Both the position numbers and the translations under genes were made by a program. The notes beneath the pieces were generated by a model. It was not told where the DNA came from. It saw only the letters and a program-made list of their open reading frames with translations, and made no database searches. This document shows, piece after piece, positions 40,330 to 49,991 of a stretch of DNA of 64,000 nt; positions within the stretch are counted from its first letter, which is position 1; the number at the start of each line of letters is the position of its first letter. The DNA comes from Burkholderiales bacterium (GTDB taxonomy: Bacteria > Pseudomonadota > Gammaproteobacteria > Burkholderiales > SG8-39): assembly GCA_020848075.1 (NCBI GenBank), contig JADLAV010000061.1, positions 124,001 to 188,000 of the forward strand, read 5' to 3'.

Positions 40330-41547
40330 ATGATCAGTCGATCCCGTTTCGTGGTTGCCGTGATGGTTCTCGCGCTGGTCGCATCGCCGATGACGGCCGG
40401 ACCGGCGATGGCGCAAGGGAAGACCGTGAAGGTCGGCTTCCTGTCCGGGTTCACCAGCGTGTGCGCACCGCTGACGGAGTCGAACCTGAAAGGCGTCCGC
40501 CTGGGCGTCGAGCAGATCAACGCGGCCGGCGGGCTCCTCGGCGACAAGATCGATCTCCTCGTCCGCGATACCAAGACGCAGCCCGACGAGGGCGTCCTGC
40601 AGATGCGGCGGCTGCTGCTCGAGGACAAGGTGCCGTTCGTGCTCGGACCGTGCTCGAGCGCTGTCAACATCGCCATCTCGCAGCTCTCCAAGCAGTTCAA
40701 GCGCATCCAGATCTCGTCGGTCGCGAACACGCACCGTGCGACCGAGGAGCTCGGCCACAAGTACTACTTCCAGGTCGTCCCGAACACCCGCATGGAAGCG
40801 CGCGCGGTCGCCCAGATCGCCGCCAAGCAGCCATGGAAGCGGTGGGTCACCATCGGCCTCGACTACGAGTGGGGCCACGTGGGGATCGAGGCGTTCCTGC
40901 AGAAGATGAAGGAGCTGCGGCCCGACATCGAGGTGGTCAAGCAGTACTGGCCGAAGATCGGCGAGACCGACTACAACACGTTCATCACCGGCATCCAGGC
41001 CGATAAGCCTGACGCCGTCATCGCGTTCCTCTTCGGCCCGGCGCTCATCAACTTCACCCGCCAGGCGCGGGGACTCGGCCTCTACGACCAGGTGAAGAGC
41101 GTGGTGAGCCTCTACTCGGTGGACATGCTGAAGCCGATGGGCGCCGAGACGCCGCTGAATCAGCTGGGCTGGGCGCGGGCGCCGTTCTTCGCCCTCGAGG
41201 GCCCCGCGTTCGAGACCTTCTTCAAGCAGTACCGCGAGCGCTACAACAACGACATCCCCGACGACTGGGCCGTCATGGGCTACGACGCGGTCATGCTCCT
41301 CCGCGCCGGCGTCGAGAAGTCGAAATCGCTCGATCCCGACAAGGTTGCCGACGCGCTGAGCGGCATCACGCTGCAGAGCCTCCGCGGACCGATCACCGTG
41401 CGGGCGGCCGACCACATGGCCTCGGTGCCGGTCTTCGTCGGCTGGACCGCCGAATCGAAGGAGTATCCGTTCCGGGTCTTCCGTGACACCGTACGCGTGC
41501 CGGGCGACCAGCTCTGGCTCAGCGAGTCGGAGCTGAAGAAGCGCTAG
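40330..41547 (+). CDS. livK: Branched-chain amino acid-type ABC transporter substrate-binding protein
   Basis: Signal peptide; KVGFLSGFTSVCAPLTESNLKGVRLGVEQINAAGGLLGDKIDLLVRDTKTQPDEG. Confidence 0.9.
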   Translation: MISRSRFVVAVMVLALVASPMTAGPAMAQGKTVKVGFLSGFTSVCAPLTESNLKGVRLGVEQINAAGGLLGDKIDLLVRDTKTQPDEGVLQMRRLLLEDKVPFVLGPCSSAVNIAISQLSKQFKRIQISSVANTHRATEELGHKYYFQVVPNTRMEARAVAQIAAKQPWKRWVTIGLDYEWGHVGIEAFLQKMKELRPDIEVVKQYWPKIGETDYNTFITGIQADKPDAVIAFLFGPALINFTRQARGLGLYDQVKSVVSLYSVDMLKPMGAETPLNQLGWARAPFFALEGPAFETFFKQYRERYNNDIPDDWAVMGYDAVMLLRAGVEKSKSLDPDKVADALSGITLQSLRGPITVRAADHMASVPVFVGWTAESKEYPFRVFRDTVRVPGDQLWLSESELKKR

Positions 41548-41583
41548 ACACGCGGCGCGCCGCCCGCTCGCAAGAAAGGCGCC

Positions 41584-42465
41584 GTGTCGATCGAGACGCT
41601 GGCGATCCAGGCCGCTGTCGGCCTGGTGAACGCCATGCTGCTCTTCCTGGTGGCGTCGGGCCTGTCGCTGATCTTCGGCGTGAGCCGGATCATCAATTTC
41701 GCCCACGGCTCCTTCTACATGCTGGGCGCATACGCCGCCTTCACGCTCGCGCAGTTCGCGCCCACGCACCCGGGCTGGCTGCTGCTCGCCGTCGCGCTGT
41801 CCGCCCTGGCGGTCGCCGTCGTCGGCGCGCTGGTGGAGACCTCGTTCCTGCGCCGCGTGTACGCGAGTGACGAGCTCTTTCAGCTGCTCGCCACCTTCGC
41901 CGTCGTGCTGGCCGTGAGCGACCTGGTCAAGATCGTGTGGGGATCGGCGAACAAGAGCTTGCCGCTGCCGGCGACCTACCGGCAGGCGCTGCCCATCCTC
42001 GGGCAGCCGTTCCCCGTGTACTACTTCCTGCTGCTCGTGCTCGGTGTCGTCGTCATGGCGGGGCTCTGGTGGCTCGTGTACCGCACGCGGTGGGGCGTCC
42101 AGGTGCGCGCGTGCACCGACGATCGCGACATGGCGAACGCCATCGGCATCAACCAGAAGTGGCTCACCACCAGCGTGTTCCTGCTCGGCACCGGCCTTGC
42201 CGGCCTGGGCGGTGTCTTCGCTGCGGTGATGGGCACGATCACGCCGGTCATGGACTCGGACATGCTGGTCGAGGCGTTCGTGGTCGTCGTGGTCGGCGGG
42301 CTCGGCAGCCTGCTCGGCTCGTTCGTGGCGGCGCTCATCGTGGGCGAGCTGAAGGCGATGGCGATCCTGGTCTTTCCCAGCGCCTCGATGGTCATCGTGT
42401 TCCTGCTGATGGCGGTGATCCTCATCGTGCGGCCGTGGGGTCTCTTCGGCGAGGCGGAGGAGTGA
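41584..42465 (+). CDS. livH: Branched-chain amino acid-type ABC permease
   Basis: LSLIFGVSRIINFAHGSFYMLGAYAAF; RACTDDRDMANAIGINQ. Confidence 0.93.
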   Translation: MSIETLAIQAAVGLVNAMLLFLVASGLSLIFGVSRIINFAHGSFYMLGAYAAFTLAQFAPTHPGWLLLAVALSALAVAVVGALVETSFLRRVYASDELFQLLATFAVVLAVSDLVKIVWGSANKSLPLPATYRQALPILGQPFPVYYFLLLVLGVVVMAGLWWLVYRTRWGVQVRACTDDRDMANAIGINQKWLTTSVFLLGTGLAGLGGVFAAVMGTITPVMDSDMLVEAFVVVVVGGLGSLLGSFVAALIVGELKAMAILVFPSASMVIVFLLMAVILIVRPWGLFGEAEE

Positions 42466-43412
42466 CGGCGGCCGTGCCCGGAGTCCCGGCCGTGCGGTCC
42501 TGGGTGCGGCTGCCCGTCGCCGCGGCGTTTTTCGCGGCACTCGGGGGGGTACTCCTCCTGCCCGAGGTCCTGTCCGTCTATCAGATCTACCTCGCCCTCG
42601 AGGTGCTGATCTTCGGGCTCGCCGCCACGAGCCTCAACCTTCTCGTCGGCTACGCCGGCATGGTGAGCTTCGGCCACGCCGCGTACTTCGGCGCCGCGAG
42701 CTACTGCGCGGCGCTCGCCATGAAGTACGCCGGCGTGTCGATGTGGACGGCGTTGCTCGTGGCCCCGCTCGGGTCCACCGTGCTGGCCTTCGTCTACGGC
42801 ATCTTCTGCGTGCGCCTCTCGCGGATCTACTTCGCGATGCTCACGCTCGCCTTCGCGCAGCTCACCTATACCGTGGCGTTCCAATGGTACGGTGTCACGG
42901 GCGGCGATACCGGCCTCCTGGGCGTGATGCCTGCCGACGCCATCGCCGAGCCGCAGACGTACTTCCGCTTCACCGCGCTCGTCGTGGCCGCATGCATCGC
43001 GGTGCTGTACGCCGTCGTCCGGTCCCCGTTCGGCCTCACGCTGCGGTCGATTCAGCAGAACCGCGTGCGTGTCGAGCTGCTCGGCGTCAATCCGTACCTC
43101 TACCAGCTGGGCGCCTTCGTCATCGCCGGCTTCTTCGCCGGCGTCGCCGGCGCCCTCTACGCGTTCGAGAAGGGCGCGGTCTTCCCCGACTACCTGTCGC
43201 TCGGGCACTCGCTCAAATTCATCCTGATGACGCTGCTCGGCGGGTTCACGGTATTCCTCGGGCCGCTCTTGGGTGCGCTGGTGTTCGAGCTGCTCAACAG
43301 CGTGCTGACGAACTACACCCAGTACTGGCAGCTGCCGCTCGCCGTGTGCCTCGCCGCGGTGATCCTGTTCGCGCCGAGCGGGCTGTCGGGCCTCTTCCTC
43401 CGCAAGCGCTGA
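42462..43412 (+). CDS. livM: Branched-chain amino acid-type ABC permease (GTG start)
   Basis: GLAATSLNLLVGYAGMVSFGHAAYFGAASY; SIQQNRVRVELLGVNPYLYQLGAFVIAG. Confidence 0.93.
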   Translation: MTAAVPGVPAVRSWVRLPVAAAFFAALGGVLLLPEVLSVYQIYLALEVLIFGLAATSLNLLVGYAGMVSFGHAAYFGAASYCAALAMKYAGVSMWTALLVAPLGSTVLAFVYGIFCVRLSRIYFAMLTLAFAQLTYTVAFQWYGVTGGDTGLLGVMPADAIAEPQTYFRFTALVVAACIAVLYAVVRSPFGLTLRSIQQNRVRVELLGVNPYLYQLGAFVIAGFFAGVAGALYAFEKGAVFPDYLSLGHSLKFILMTLLGGFTVFLGPLLGALVFELLNSVLTNYTQYWQLPLAVCLAAVILFAPSGLSGLFLRKR

Positions 43413-44182
43413 TGCCGCCCATTCTCGAGGCGGCCGACGTCGTGAAGCACTTCGGCGGACTGGTCGCCGTCGACTGCGTTTCGTTCGCGGTCGAGGCGGG
43501 CGAGCGCGTCGCGATCATCGGGCCGAACGGTGCGGGCAAGAGCACGCTGTTCAACGTGCTGAACGGCCGCCTGCACGCCGACGCGGGGCGCGTCGTCCTG
43601 GAGGGCGTCGACGTGACGGGCATGCGCGCCTTCGGCGTCGTGCGGCGCGGCGTCGGCCGCACGATGCAGATCACCAGCGTCTTCGGCCGCCTCACCGTGT
43701 TCGAGAACGTGCACATGGCCGTCCTGGCCCGCACGCGGCGTACGCGGAAGCTGCTGCGGCCGGCGAGCGCCTTCGGGCTCGAGGAGACGGACGCGCTGCT
43801 CGAGCGCATCGGGCTCGCCGACCGTGCCGGTCAGGTGTGCGGCACGCTGTCGCACGGGGATCAGAAGCGCGTCGAGGTCGCCATGATGCTCGCGCTGCGC
43901 CCGCGGCTGCTCATGCTCGACGAGCCCGCGGCCGGGTCGCCAGCAACGGAGCGGCAGCGTCTCGCCGAGCTGATCCTGGGCCTGGTCCGGGCCGAGGGTC
44001 TCACGCTGCTCGTCGTCGAGCACGATCTGAACCTCGTCTTCACCGTTGCGGCGCGGATCCTCGTCCTGCACCAGGGCCGGCTCATCGCGGACGGTACGCC
44101 GGACGCCGTGCGCGAGAACGTCGAGGTCCAGCGCATCTACCTGGGCGAGCCCGCGCCGGGCCGCGGCGGCGTGAGGGCGTGA
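43412..44182 (+). CDS. livG: Branched-chain amino acid-type ABC ATP-binding protein
   Basis: IIGPNGAGKSTLFNVLNG, LSHGDQKRVEVAMMLALRPRLLMLDEP. Confidence 0.93.
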   Translation: MPPILEAADVVKHFGGLVAVDCVSFAVEAGERVAIIGPNGAGKSTLFNVLNGRLHADAGRVVLEGVDVTGMRAFGVVRRGVGRTMQITSVFGRLTVFENVHMAVLARTRRTRKLLRPASAFGLEETDALLERIGLADRAGQVCGTLSHGDQKRVEVAMMLALRPRLLMLDEPAAGSPATERQRLAELILGLVRAEGLTLLVVEHDLNLVFTVAARILVLHQGRLIADGTPDAVRENVEVQRIYLGEPAPGRGGVRA

Positions 44183-44883
44183 TGCTCGACGTCAGCGACC
44201 TCCACGTCTACTACGGCCTGAGCCAGGCGCTCTTCGGCGTGAGTCTCCGCGCCGAGCGGGGCGAGCTGATCGCGCTCGTCGGGCGGAACGGCGCGGGCAA
44301 GAGCACGACGCTCAAGGCGATCGTCGGGCTCTGCCGGCCGCGGCGCGGTCGCGTGGTCTTCGGCGGACGCGACGTGACGGGCTGGCCGCCGTACCGCATC
44401 GCGCGCGCCGGGATCGGCTACGTGCCCGAGGACCGGCGGGTGTTCCGGAGTCTCACGGTCCAGGAGAACCTCGAGGCGGCGCGGCTGCCCGAGCGCGAGC
44501 GGGCGGACGGCTGGACGATGGCCGGCGTGTTCGAGCTGTTTCCGGACCTGGCGCGGCTCCGCGGGCACCTGGCCGGGCGGCTGTCCGGCGGCCAGCAGCA
44601 GATGCTGACGATCGGGCGGGCGCTCATGACGAATCCGGATCTTCTGCTCCTCGACGAGCCGTCCGAGGGCCTGGCACCGCTCCTCGTCCAGCTGCTCGCC
44701 GAGCGCGTTGCGCTCATGAAAGAGCGGGGGTTGACGATCGTGCTGTCCGAGCAGAACGTGGAGTTCGTCCGTGAGCTCGCCGACCGCGTCTACACCCTCG
44801 AGAAGGGCGAAGTCCGCTACGAGGGCCGCATGCAGGACTTCCTGGCGAGCGAGGAAATCGCGCGCGCGTATCTCGGCGTGTGA
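44182..44883 (+). CDS. livF: Branched-chain amino acid-type ABC ATP-binding protein
   Basis: LVGRNGAGKSTTLKAIVGL, LSGGQQQMLTIGRALMTNPDLLLLDEPSEGLAP. Confidence 0.94.
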   Translation: MLDVSDLHVYYGLSQALFGVSLRAERGELIALVGRNGAGKSTTLKAIVGLCRPRRGRVVFGGRDVTGWPPYRIARAGIGYVPEDRRVFRSLTVQENLEAARLPERERADGWTMAGVFELFPDLARLRGHLAGRLSGGQQQMLTIGRALMTNPDLLLLDEPSEGLAPLLVQLLAERVALMKERGLTIVLSEQNVEFVRELADRVYTLEKGEVRYEGRMQDFLASEEIARAYLGV

Positions 44884-44913
44884 GGAAGCGCACCCGGGAA
44901 TTTCCGATGCAAC

Positions 44914-44933
44914 GTGGGGCAGGATCGCCCCAC
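44914..44933 (+). terminator. GC-rich hairpin after livF (no T-tract)
   Basis: GTGGGGC-aggatc-GCCCCAC, perfect 7-bp stem 30 bp after the livF stop. Confidence 0.35.
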
Positions 44934-44944
44934 CAGCGAAGTGG

Positions 44945-44972
44945 TTGAAAGAACGCCGCGCGTGTGCATACT
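44945..44972 (+). promoter_or_regulatory. Candidate promoter upstream of the DUF971/radical SAM operon
   Basis: TTGAAA (44945-44950), 16-nt spacer, CATACT (44967-44972). Confidence 0.35.
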
Positions 44973-45114
44973 TCGGGGGATGGCGCGCACGGTCGATTGC
45001 ATCGAGTCCGGGCCCGGGATCGCGGGGACGGCGCGAGTGCCGGATCCGTGCGCGCTCGGTTGGCGCACCCGAGAGCGTGCCTCGAAAGCAGTGCGGCGGA
45101 GATAGGCGGTACCG

Positions 45115-45516
45115 ATGGAGAACAAGGCGCCGCAGCCCACCGAGGTCAAGCTGCACCAGAAGTCGCGCGTGATGGAGATCGCGTTCTCGGACGGCAGCCG
45201 CTTCGAGCTGAGCTACGAGCTTTTGCGGGTGTACTCGCCTTCGGCCGAGGTGCGCGGGCACGGGCCGGGGCGCGAGACGCTGCAGGTCGGCAAGCGCGAC
45301 GTGGAGATCCGCTCGGTCGAGCCGAGCGGGAACTACGCGATCCAGCCGGAGTTTTCCGACGGACACGACTCGGGCATCTATACCTGGGACTACCTCTATT
45401 GGCTGGGCAAGAACCGCGACAAGCTATGGCGGGATTACCTCGAGCGCCTCGAGCAGGCGGGAGCGAGCCGCGCGCCGGGTCCCGCGCCGTTCGAGGCGCG
45501 CCCCAAATCGAAGTAG
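45115..45516 (+). CDS. DUF971 (gamma-butyrobetaine hydroxylase-like N-terminal) domain protein
   Basis: PTEVKLHQKSRVMEIAFSDGSRFELSYELLRVYSPSAEVRGHGPG...YAIQPEFSDGHDSGIYTWDYLYWLG. Confidence 0.92.
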   Translation: MENKAPQPTEVKLHQKSRVMEIAFSDGSRFELSYELLRVYSPSAEVRGHGPGRETLQVGKRDVEIRSVEPSGNYAIQPEFSDGHDSGIYTWDYLYWLGKNRDKLWRDYLERLEQAGASRAPGPAPFEARPKSK

Positions 45517-45533
45517 CGGCGGCGTTCAAGGTC

Positions 45534-46913
45534 GTGCTGGTCAACGCCTACGAGCTCGGGCGGCAGCCGTTCGCGCTCGCGCAGCCCGCCGCGTGGCTCG
45601 AACGCGCAGGCTTCGCGGTGAGCTGCCTCGATCTTTCCCTGCAGAAGCTCGACGCCGAAGTGCTGCGGGAGGCGGGGCTGGTGGCGATCTACGTCGGCAT
45701 GCATACGGCCACGCGGATCGCCGTGGAGGCGTTGCCACGCGTCAGGCAGCTTGCGCCGAACGCGCACCTCTGCGTCTACGGCCTCTACGCCCCGATGAAC
45801 GCGACGCTGCTGCGTACGCTCGGCGTGGAGACCGTGCTCGGCGGAGAGGTGGAGCCCGCGCTCGTTGACCTCGCCCGGCGCCTGCGTAGCGGGGACAGCC
45901 CGGGGGGCCAGCGCGAGCCGATCGTCAGCCTCGAGCGCATCGCGTTCGAGGTGCCCGACCGCACCGCCTTGCCGAAGCTCGTGCGCTACGCCCATCTGGT
46001 GCTGACCGACGGATCGACGCGCGTCGCGGGATTTGCCGAAGGCAGCCGCGGCTGCAAGCACCTGTGCCGGCATTGCCCGATCGTGCCGGTGTACCAGGGA
46101 AAATTCCGCGTCGTTCCGGTCGAAACGGTGCTGGCGGACATCCGCCAGCAGGTGGCCGAAGGCGCCGCCCACATTTCGTTCGGCGATCCGGATTTCCTCA
46201 ACGGACCCAGGCACGGCCTGCGCCTTGCGCGCGCGCTGCACGATGCGTTTCCCGGCGTGACCTTCGATGCGACCATCAAGATCCAGCACCTGATCGAGCA
46301 TCGCGACCTTCTGACCGAGCTCCGCGCGAGCGGATGTCTCTTCGTGACGTCCGCGGTGGAAGCGGTGGACGACGAGATCCTGCGCCTTCTCGGCAAGAAC
46401 CACGGCAGCCGCGACTTCGACCGCGCCGTGGCGCTCACGCGTGCAGCCGGCATTGCGCTCGCGCCGACCTTCGTCGCCTTCACCCCGTGGACGACGCTCG
46501 AGGGCTACATCGCGCTGCTCGAGCGGCTCGTCGCGCTCCGGCTCGTGGAAAGCGTGCCGCCGGTGCAACTCGCCATCCGGCTGCTCGTGCCGGAGGGCTC
46601 GTGGCTGCTCAGGCTGCCCGGCTTTCGGGCGAGTCTGCAAGCCTTCGATCCTGCGCTCCTCGGCTATCCGTGGATCCATCGGGATCCCAGAGTGGATCGG
46701 CTACAGCAGCGCGTGCAGGCGAGGATCGTGGAGTGCGAGCGTGAAGGGCTGCCGCGGCGCGCTGCGTTCGCCGCGATCTGGCGCATGGCGCACGAGGCCG
46801 CCGCGCGCCCCGCGCCGGAACTTCCGGACGACGTCGGTGCACCCATCCCGCACCTTTCCGAGCCCTGGTACTGCTGCGCCGAACCGACCGCACAGCAGCT
46901 CGAGTCGTTCTGA
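45534..46913 (+). CDS. CCAEP-tail radical SAM protein with B12-binding-like N-terminus (GTG start proposed)
   Basis: CxxxCxxC in GSRGCKHLCRHCPIVP; ISFGDPDFLNGP; C-terminal tail SEPWYCCAEPTAQQLESF*. Confidence 0.85.
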   Translation: MLVNAYELGRQPFALAQPAAWLERAGFAVSCLDLSLQKLDAEVLREAGLVAIYVGMHTATRIAVEALPRVRQLAPNAHLCVYGLYAPMNATLLRTLGVETVLGGEVEPALVDLARRLRSGDSPGGQREPIVSLERIAFEVPDRTALPKLVRYAHLVLTDGSTRVAGFAEGSRGCKHLCRHCPIVPVYQGKFRVVPVETVLADIRQQVAEGAAHISFGDPDFLNGPRHGLRLARALHDAFPGVTFDATIKIQHLIEHRDLLTELRASGCLFVTSAVEAVDDEILRLLGKNHGSRDFDRAVALTRAAGIALAPTFVAFTPWTTLEGYIALLERLVALRLVESVPPVQLAIRLLVPEGSWLLRLPGFRASLQAFDPALLGYPWIHRDPRVDRLQQRVQARIVECEREGLPRRAAFAAIWRMAHEAAARPAPELPDDVGAPIPHLSEPWYCCAEPTAQQLESF

Positions 46914-46987
46914 GGCACGCTCGTGCAGACTGCCACCCGGCTCGCATTGGAGCGGCGCCGTGACGAATGGAAGGCAGAGCGCCGGGC

Positions 46988-48247
46988 ATGAAGCGTGTCC
47001 TGCTGCTTCTCCCCGCGAGCGGCTATCGCAACGACGACTTCCTCGCGGCGGCGCGGCGGCTCGGCGTCGAGATCGTCGCCGCGGCGAATTACTGCCGCCG
47101 GCTTGCGCCAGTCTGGGGTCTCGCGCCGATCATGGCGTTGCCTTTCGACCGGCCGCGGGCGGCGGTCGCCACGGTACTGTGCGAAATGACCGCTCTGCCG
47201 GACGCCGTGCTGGCGGTGGACGATTCGGGAGTCGAGCTCGCGGCGATGCTCTCCGAGCGCCTCGGTCTTCCGGGAAACCGCGTCGAGGCGGTGCGCCGGG
47301 TGCGCGACAAGCTCGCCTTCCGCCAGCTGCTGCAGGCGCGCGAATTCTCGCATCCCGCGTTCCAACATCTGTCATACGGCGAAGACGTCGGCGAGCTTCC
47401 GGCCGGGCTGAAGTTCCCGGTGGTCGTGAAGGCGCGGCGCCTGTCCGCCAGCCGGGGCGTCATCCGTGCGGACGACACGCGGGCGCTGCTGCGCGCCGTG
47501 CGCCGGGTGCGGGCGATCCAGTTACGCGCCGACCGCGACGCCGCGCAGCTCGGCATCGTCATCGAGGAGTTCATCCCTGGGCGCGAGTACGCGCTGGAGG
47601 GCAGCCTCCGCGGGGGCGAGCTGACCGTGCTCGCGCTCTTCGACAAGCCCGATCCACTGGACGGACCCTTCTTCGAGGAAACGCTGTACGTCACGCCGTC
47701 GCGGCTGCCGCGAGCGCCCCAGGACGAGATTCGTCAGGAAGTCGCACGCGCCTGCCGCGCCGCCGGACTGGTGAGCGGGCCGGTGCACGCCGAAGTACGG
47801 GTGAACGAGCAGGGCGTCTGGATCCTCGAGATCGCGGCACGCTCCATCGGCGGCCTGTGCGCCCGCGTGTTCGATCATCTGCTGGGAACGAGCCTGGAGG
47901 AGCGCATCCTGCGCCAAGCCGTGGGGGAAGCGCTGCCGGCGCCGACGCTGACAGGCGGAGCGGCGGCGGGCGTCATGATGATCCCGATTCCCCGGCGCGG
48001 CATCTACCGTGGGCTCGAAGGCCTCGAGGCCGCGCAGTCGGTTCCAGGGATCACCGGCCTCACCATGACGGTGGCGCGCGGGCAGCTCATCGCACCGCCT
48101 CCGGAGGGCGCGAGCTACCTCGGATTCATCTTCTGCCGCGCGGCGAGCCCCGCAGAAGCCGAGCGTGCGCTACGCGCCGCGCACGCCCGGCTGCGGATCG
48201 ACATCGTTTCCGAGCATCCGCTGTCGCCGGCGGCCGGAACGGCGTGA
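46988..48247 (+). CDS. ATP-grasp domain protein
   Basis: FPVVVKARRLSASRGVIRADD, IVIEEFIPGREYALEGSL, VHAEVRVNEQGVWILEIAARSIGG. Confidence 0.85.
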   Translation: MKRVLLLLPASGYRNDDFLAAARRLGVEIVAAANYCRRLAPVWGLAPIMALPFDRPRAAVATVLCEMTALPDAVLAVDDSGVELAAMLSERLGLPGNRVEAVRRVRDKLAFRQLLQAREFSHPAFQHLSYGEDVGELPAGLKFPVVVKARRLSASRGVIRADDTRALLRAVRRVRAIQLRADRDAAQLGIVIEEFIPGREYALEGSLRGGELTVLALFDKPDPLDGPFFEETLYVTPSRLPRAPQDEIRQEVARACRAAGLVSGPVHAEVRVNEQGVWILEIAARSIGGLCARVFDHLLGTSLEERILRQAVGEALPAPTLTGGAAAGVMMIPIPRRGIYRGLEGLEAAQSVPGITGLTMTVARGQLIAPPPEGASYLGFIFCRAASPAEAERALRAAHARLRIDIVSEHPLSPAAGTA

Positions 48248-48308
48248 AGAGGCGGTGTCTTCCAGCAGCCCGCGACGGTTTCGATTGATTGCGCGGGCCC
48301 ACAGCAGG

Positions 48309-48722
48309 TCACGGACGTGCGGCCGAGCGAAGCCGGAACGCCGCCCAGCTCAACCACAGCGTTGCGACGATCATCGCCGCGCCGCCGAGAAGGACCAGCG
48401 CCGGCGGTACGCCGAAGAGGACGTGCAGGAGCACGCCGAGCGGCATGAGCAAGCCGGCGAGCGCGAGCCAGGAAATCCAGCGCGCCTCGGCCGCAGCGAT
48501 CGGCAGGTTGAGGAGCGCAAGTCCGGCCACGACGTTGATCAGCCCGAACAGCGCGCCGTGCGCGTGCGCGACACGAGTCTCGAAGTGTGTCCCGCTCGCG
48601 TACTGCGCGATCCACTGCGCCTTCCCGGGCGCGATGTCGTGCATGTAGCCGAGGAAAAAGCCGATGGCCATGAACAGCCCGAGGAACAGGAACCCCCAGC
48701 CGACGTTCTTTCTTCCCTCCAT
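48309..48722 (-). CDS. Hypothetical 4-TM membrane protein
   Basis: MEGRKNVGWGFLFLGLFMAIGFFLGYMHDIAPGKAQWIAQYASGTHFETRVAHAHGALFGLINVVAGLALLNL; GGAGGTG RBS 3 nt before ATG. Confidence 0.75.
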   Translation of the reverse strand: MEGRKNVGWGFLFLGLFMAIGFFLGYMHDIAPGKAQWIAQYASGTHFETRVAHAHGALFGLINVVAGLALLNLPIAAAEARWISWLALAGLLMPLGVLLHVLFGVPPALVLLGGAAMIVATLWLSWAAFRLRSAARP

Positions 48723-49089
48723 GGGCACCTCCGCGAAGTGGATACGCATATGGTAATCCAGGACGCGTCGCCGAAACCCGCGTTGCCGTATCCCCTTTCG
48801 TGGAGTGCTGGCGACGGGGTCTCCCGTGTGCCGTCCCGGCAAGGCGGCCGCGGCGGAAATGCCCACGCACCCGTTCGCCTGCGTGCGATGCCGCGCCGCC
48901 CGGCGACCATCACGCATGCGCTCATGGCAATTGGCCGGCGCACGATGATTCTCGGTTGTTCTGCAATAATGGTCGCAACACCACCAGCTTGAATCCGCTC
49001 GCCGCAATCCCCAGATTACCGACGCGGGGTACGGCTTGCATTCGTCGGCGTACTCCCTTATCCAACCTCAGTTCAAACGGAGATCGATC

Positions 49090-49698
49090 ATGAGACTGTA
49101 TTTCTCGCCAGGCGCCTGCTCGCTCTCGGTGGACATCGTTCTGCGCGAGGCCGGACTGCCGTTCGACCTCGTCAAGGTCGACCTCAGAAGCAAGAAGCTC
49201 GCCGATGGCAGCGATTACCTGCAAGTGAACCCCAAGGGCTACGTGCCGGCGCTCGAGCTCGACGACGGTGAGCGCCTGACCGAAGTCCCTGCGGTCGTCC
49301 AGTATCTCGCCGACCAGAAACCCGAGACGGGTCTCGCGCCGAAGGCCGGAACGATGGAGCGCTACCGCCTCCAGGAGTGGCTCAATTTCCTGAGCACCGA
49401 GGTGCACAAGCAGTTCTCGCCGCTCTTCAATCCCGCCACCTCGGAGGACTGGAAGCAGGCCGTGCGCGGCAACCTCGCGCGCCGCTTCGACTGGCTCGCG
49501 CCGCAGCTCGCCGCGCGACCTCACCTGATGGGCGAGCGCTTCACCGTGGCGGATGCGTATCTGTTCACGCTGCTCAATTGGTGCAGTTTGACCGGCGTCG
49601 ACCTCGGCTGCTGGTCCGCGCTCAAGGAATACCACGCGCGTGTCGGCGCCCGGCCCAAGGTTCACGAAGCGCTTAAGGCCGAGGGTCTCGTGAAGTGA
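49090..49698 (+). CDS. gstA: Glutathione S-transferase
   Basis: MRLYFSPGACSLSVDIVLREAGLPFDLVKVDLRSKKLADGSDYLQVNPKGYVPALELDDG. Confidence 0.94.
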   Translation: MRLYFSPGACSLSVDIVLREAGLPFDLVKVDLRSKKLADGSDYLQVNPKGYVPALELDDGERLTEVPAVVQYLADQKPETGLAPKAGTMERYRLQEWLNFLSTEVHKQFSPLFNPATSEDWKQAVRGNLARRFDWLAPQLAARPHLMGERFTVADAYLFTLLNWCSLTGVDLGCWSALKEYHARVGARPKVHEALKAEGLVK

Positions 49699-49991
49699 GG
49701 GCGCGCCGGGAGCACGTCGCCATCGGCATCACGCCGCACGTGCCATTGGCGATCGTGCGGGCTGCGACCGCAGCGGTGAGTACGTATTTCCGGCAGCACG
49801 GTCACGCCCACCTCACGGTGCCGGTCATCGTGCTCGGCGTCGCGGTATCCGCCACCTTGCCCCCCGCGGTGATCGCGCCGCTGGTTATGCACAGCACCGG
49901 GGGCGCATGGAGCTGATCCAACCCGATCTCGTGATCGCACTGCAGATCGCCCGGAAGGCGACAATGGACCCTGGCCAGTGCGAGGGTGGCG

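Noticed and set aside
49695-49916. 73-aa ORF after gstA
   Set aside because: No RBS or family recognised; overlapping ORFs on the other strand are equally likely. Left unannotated.
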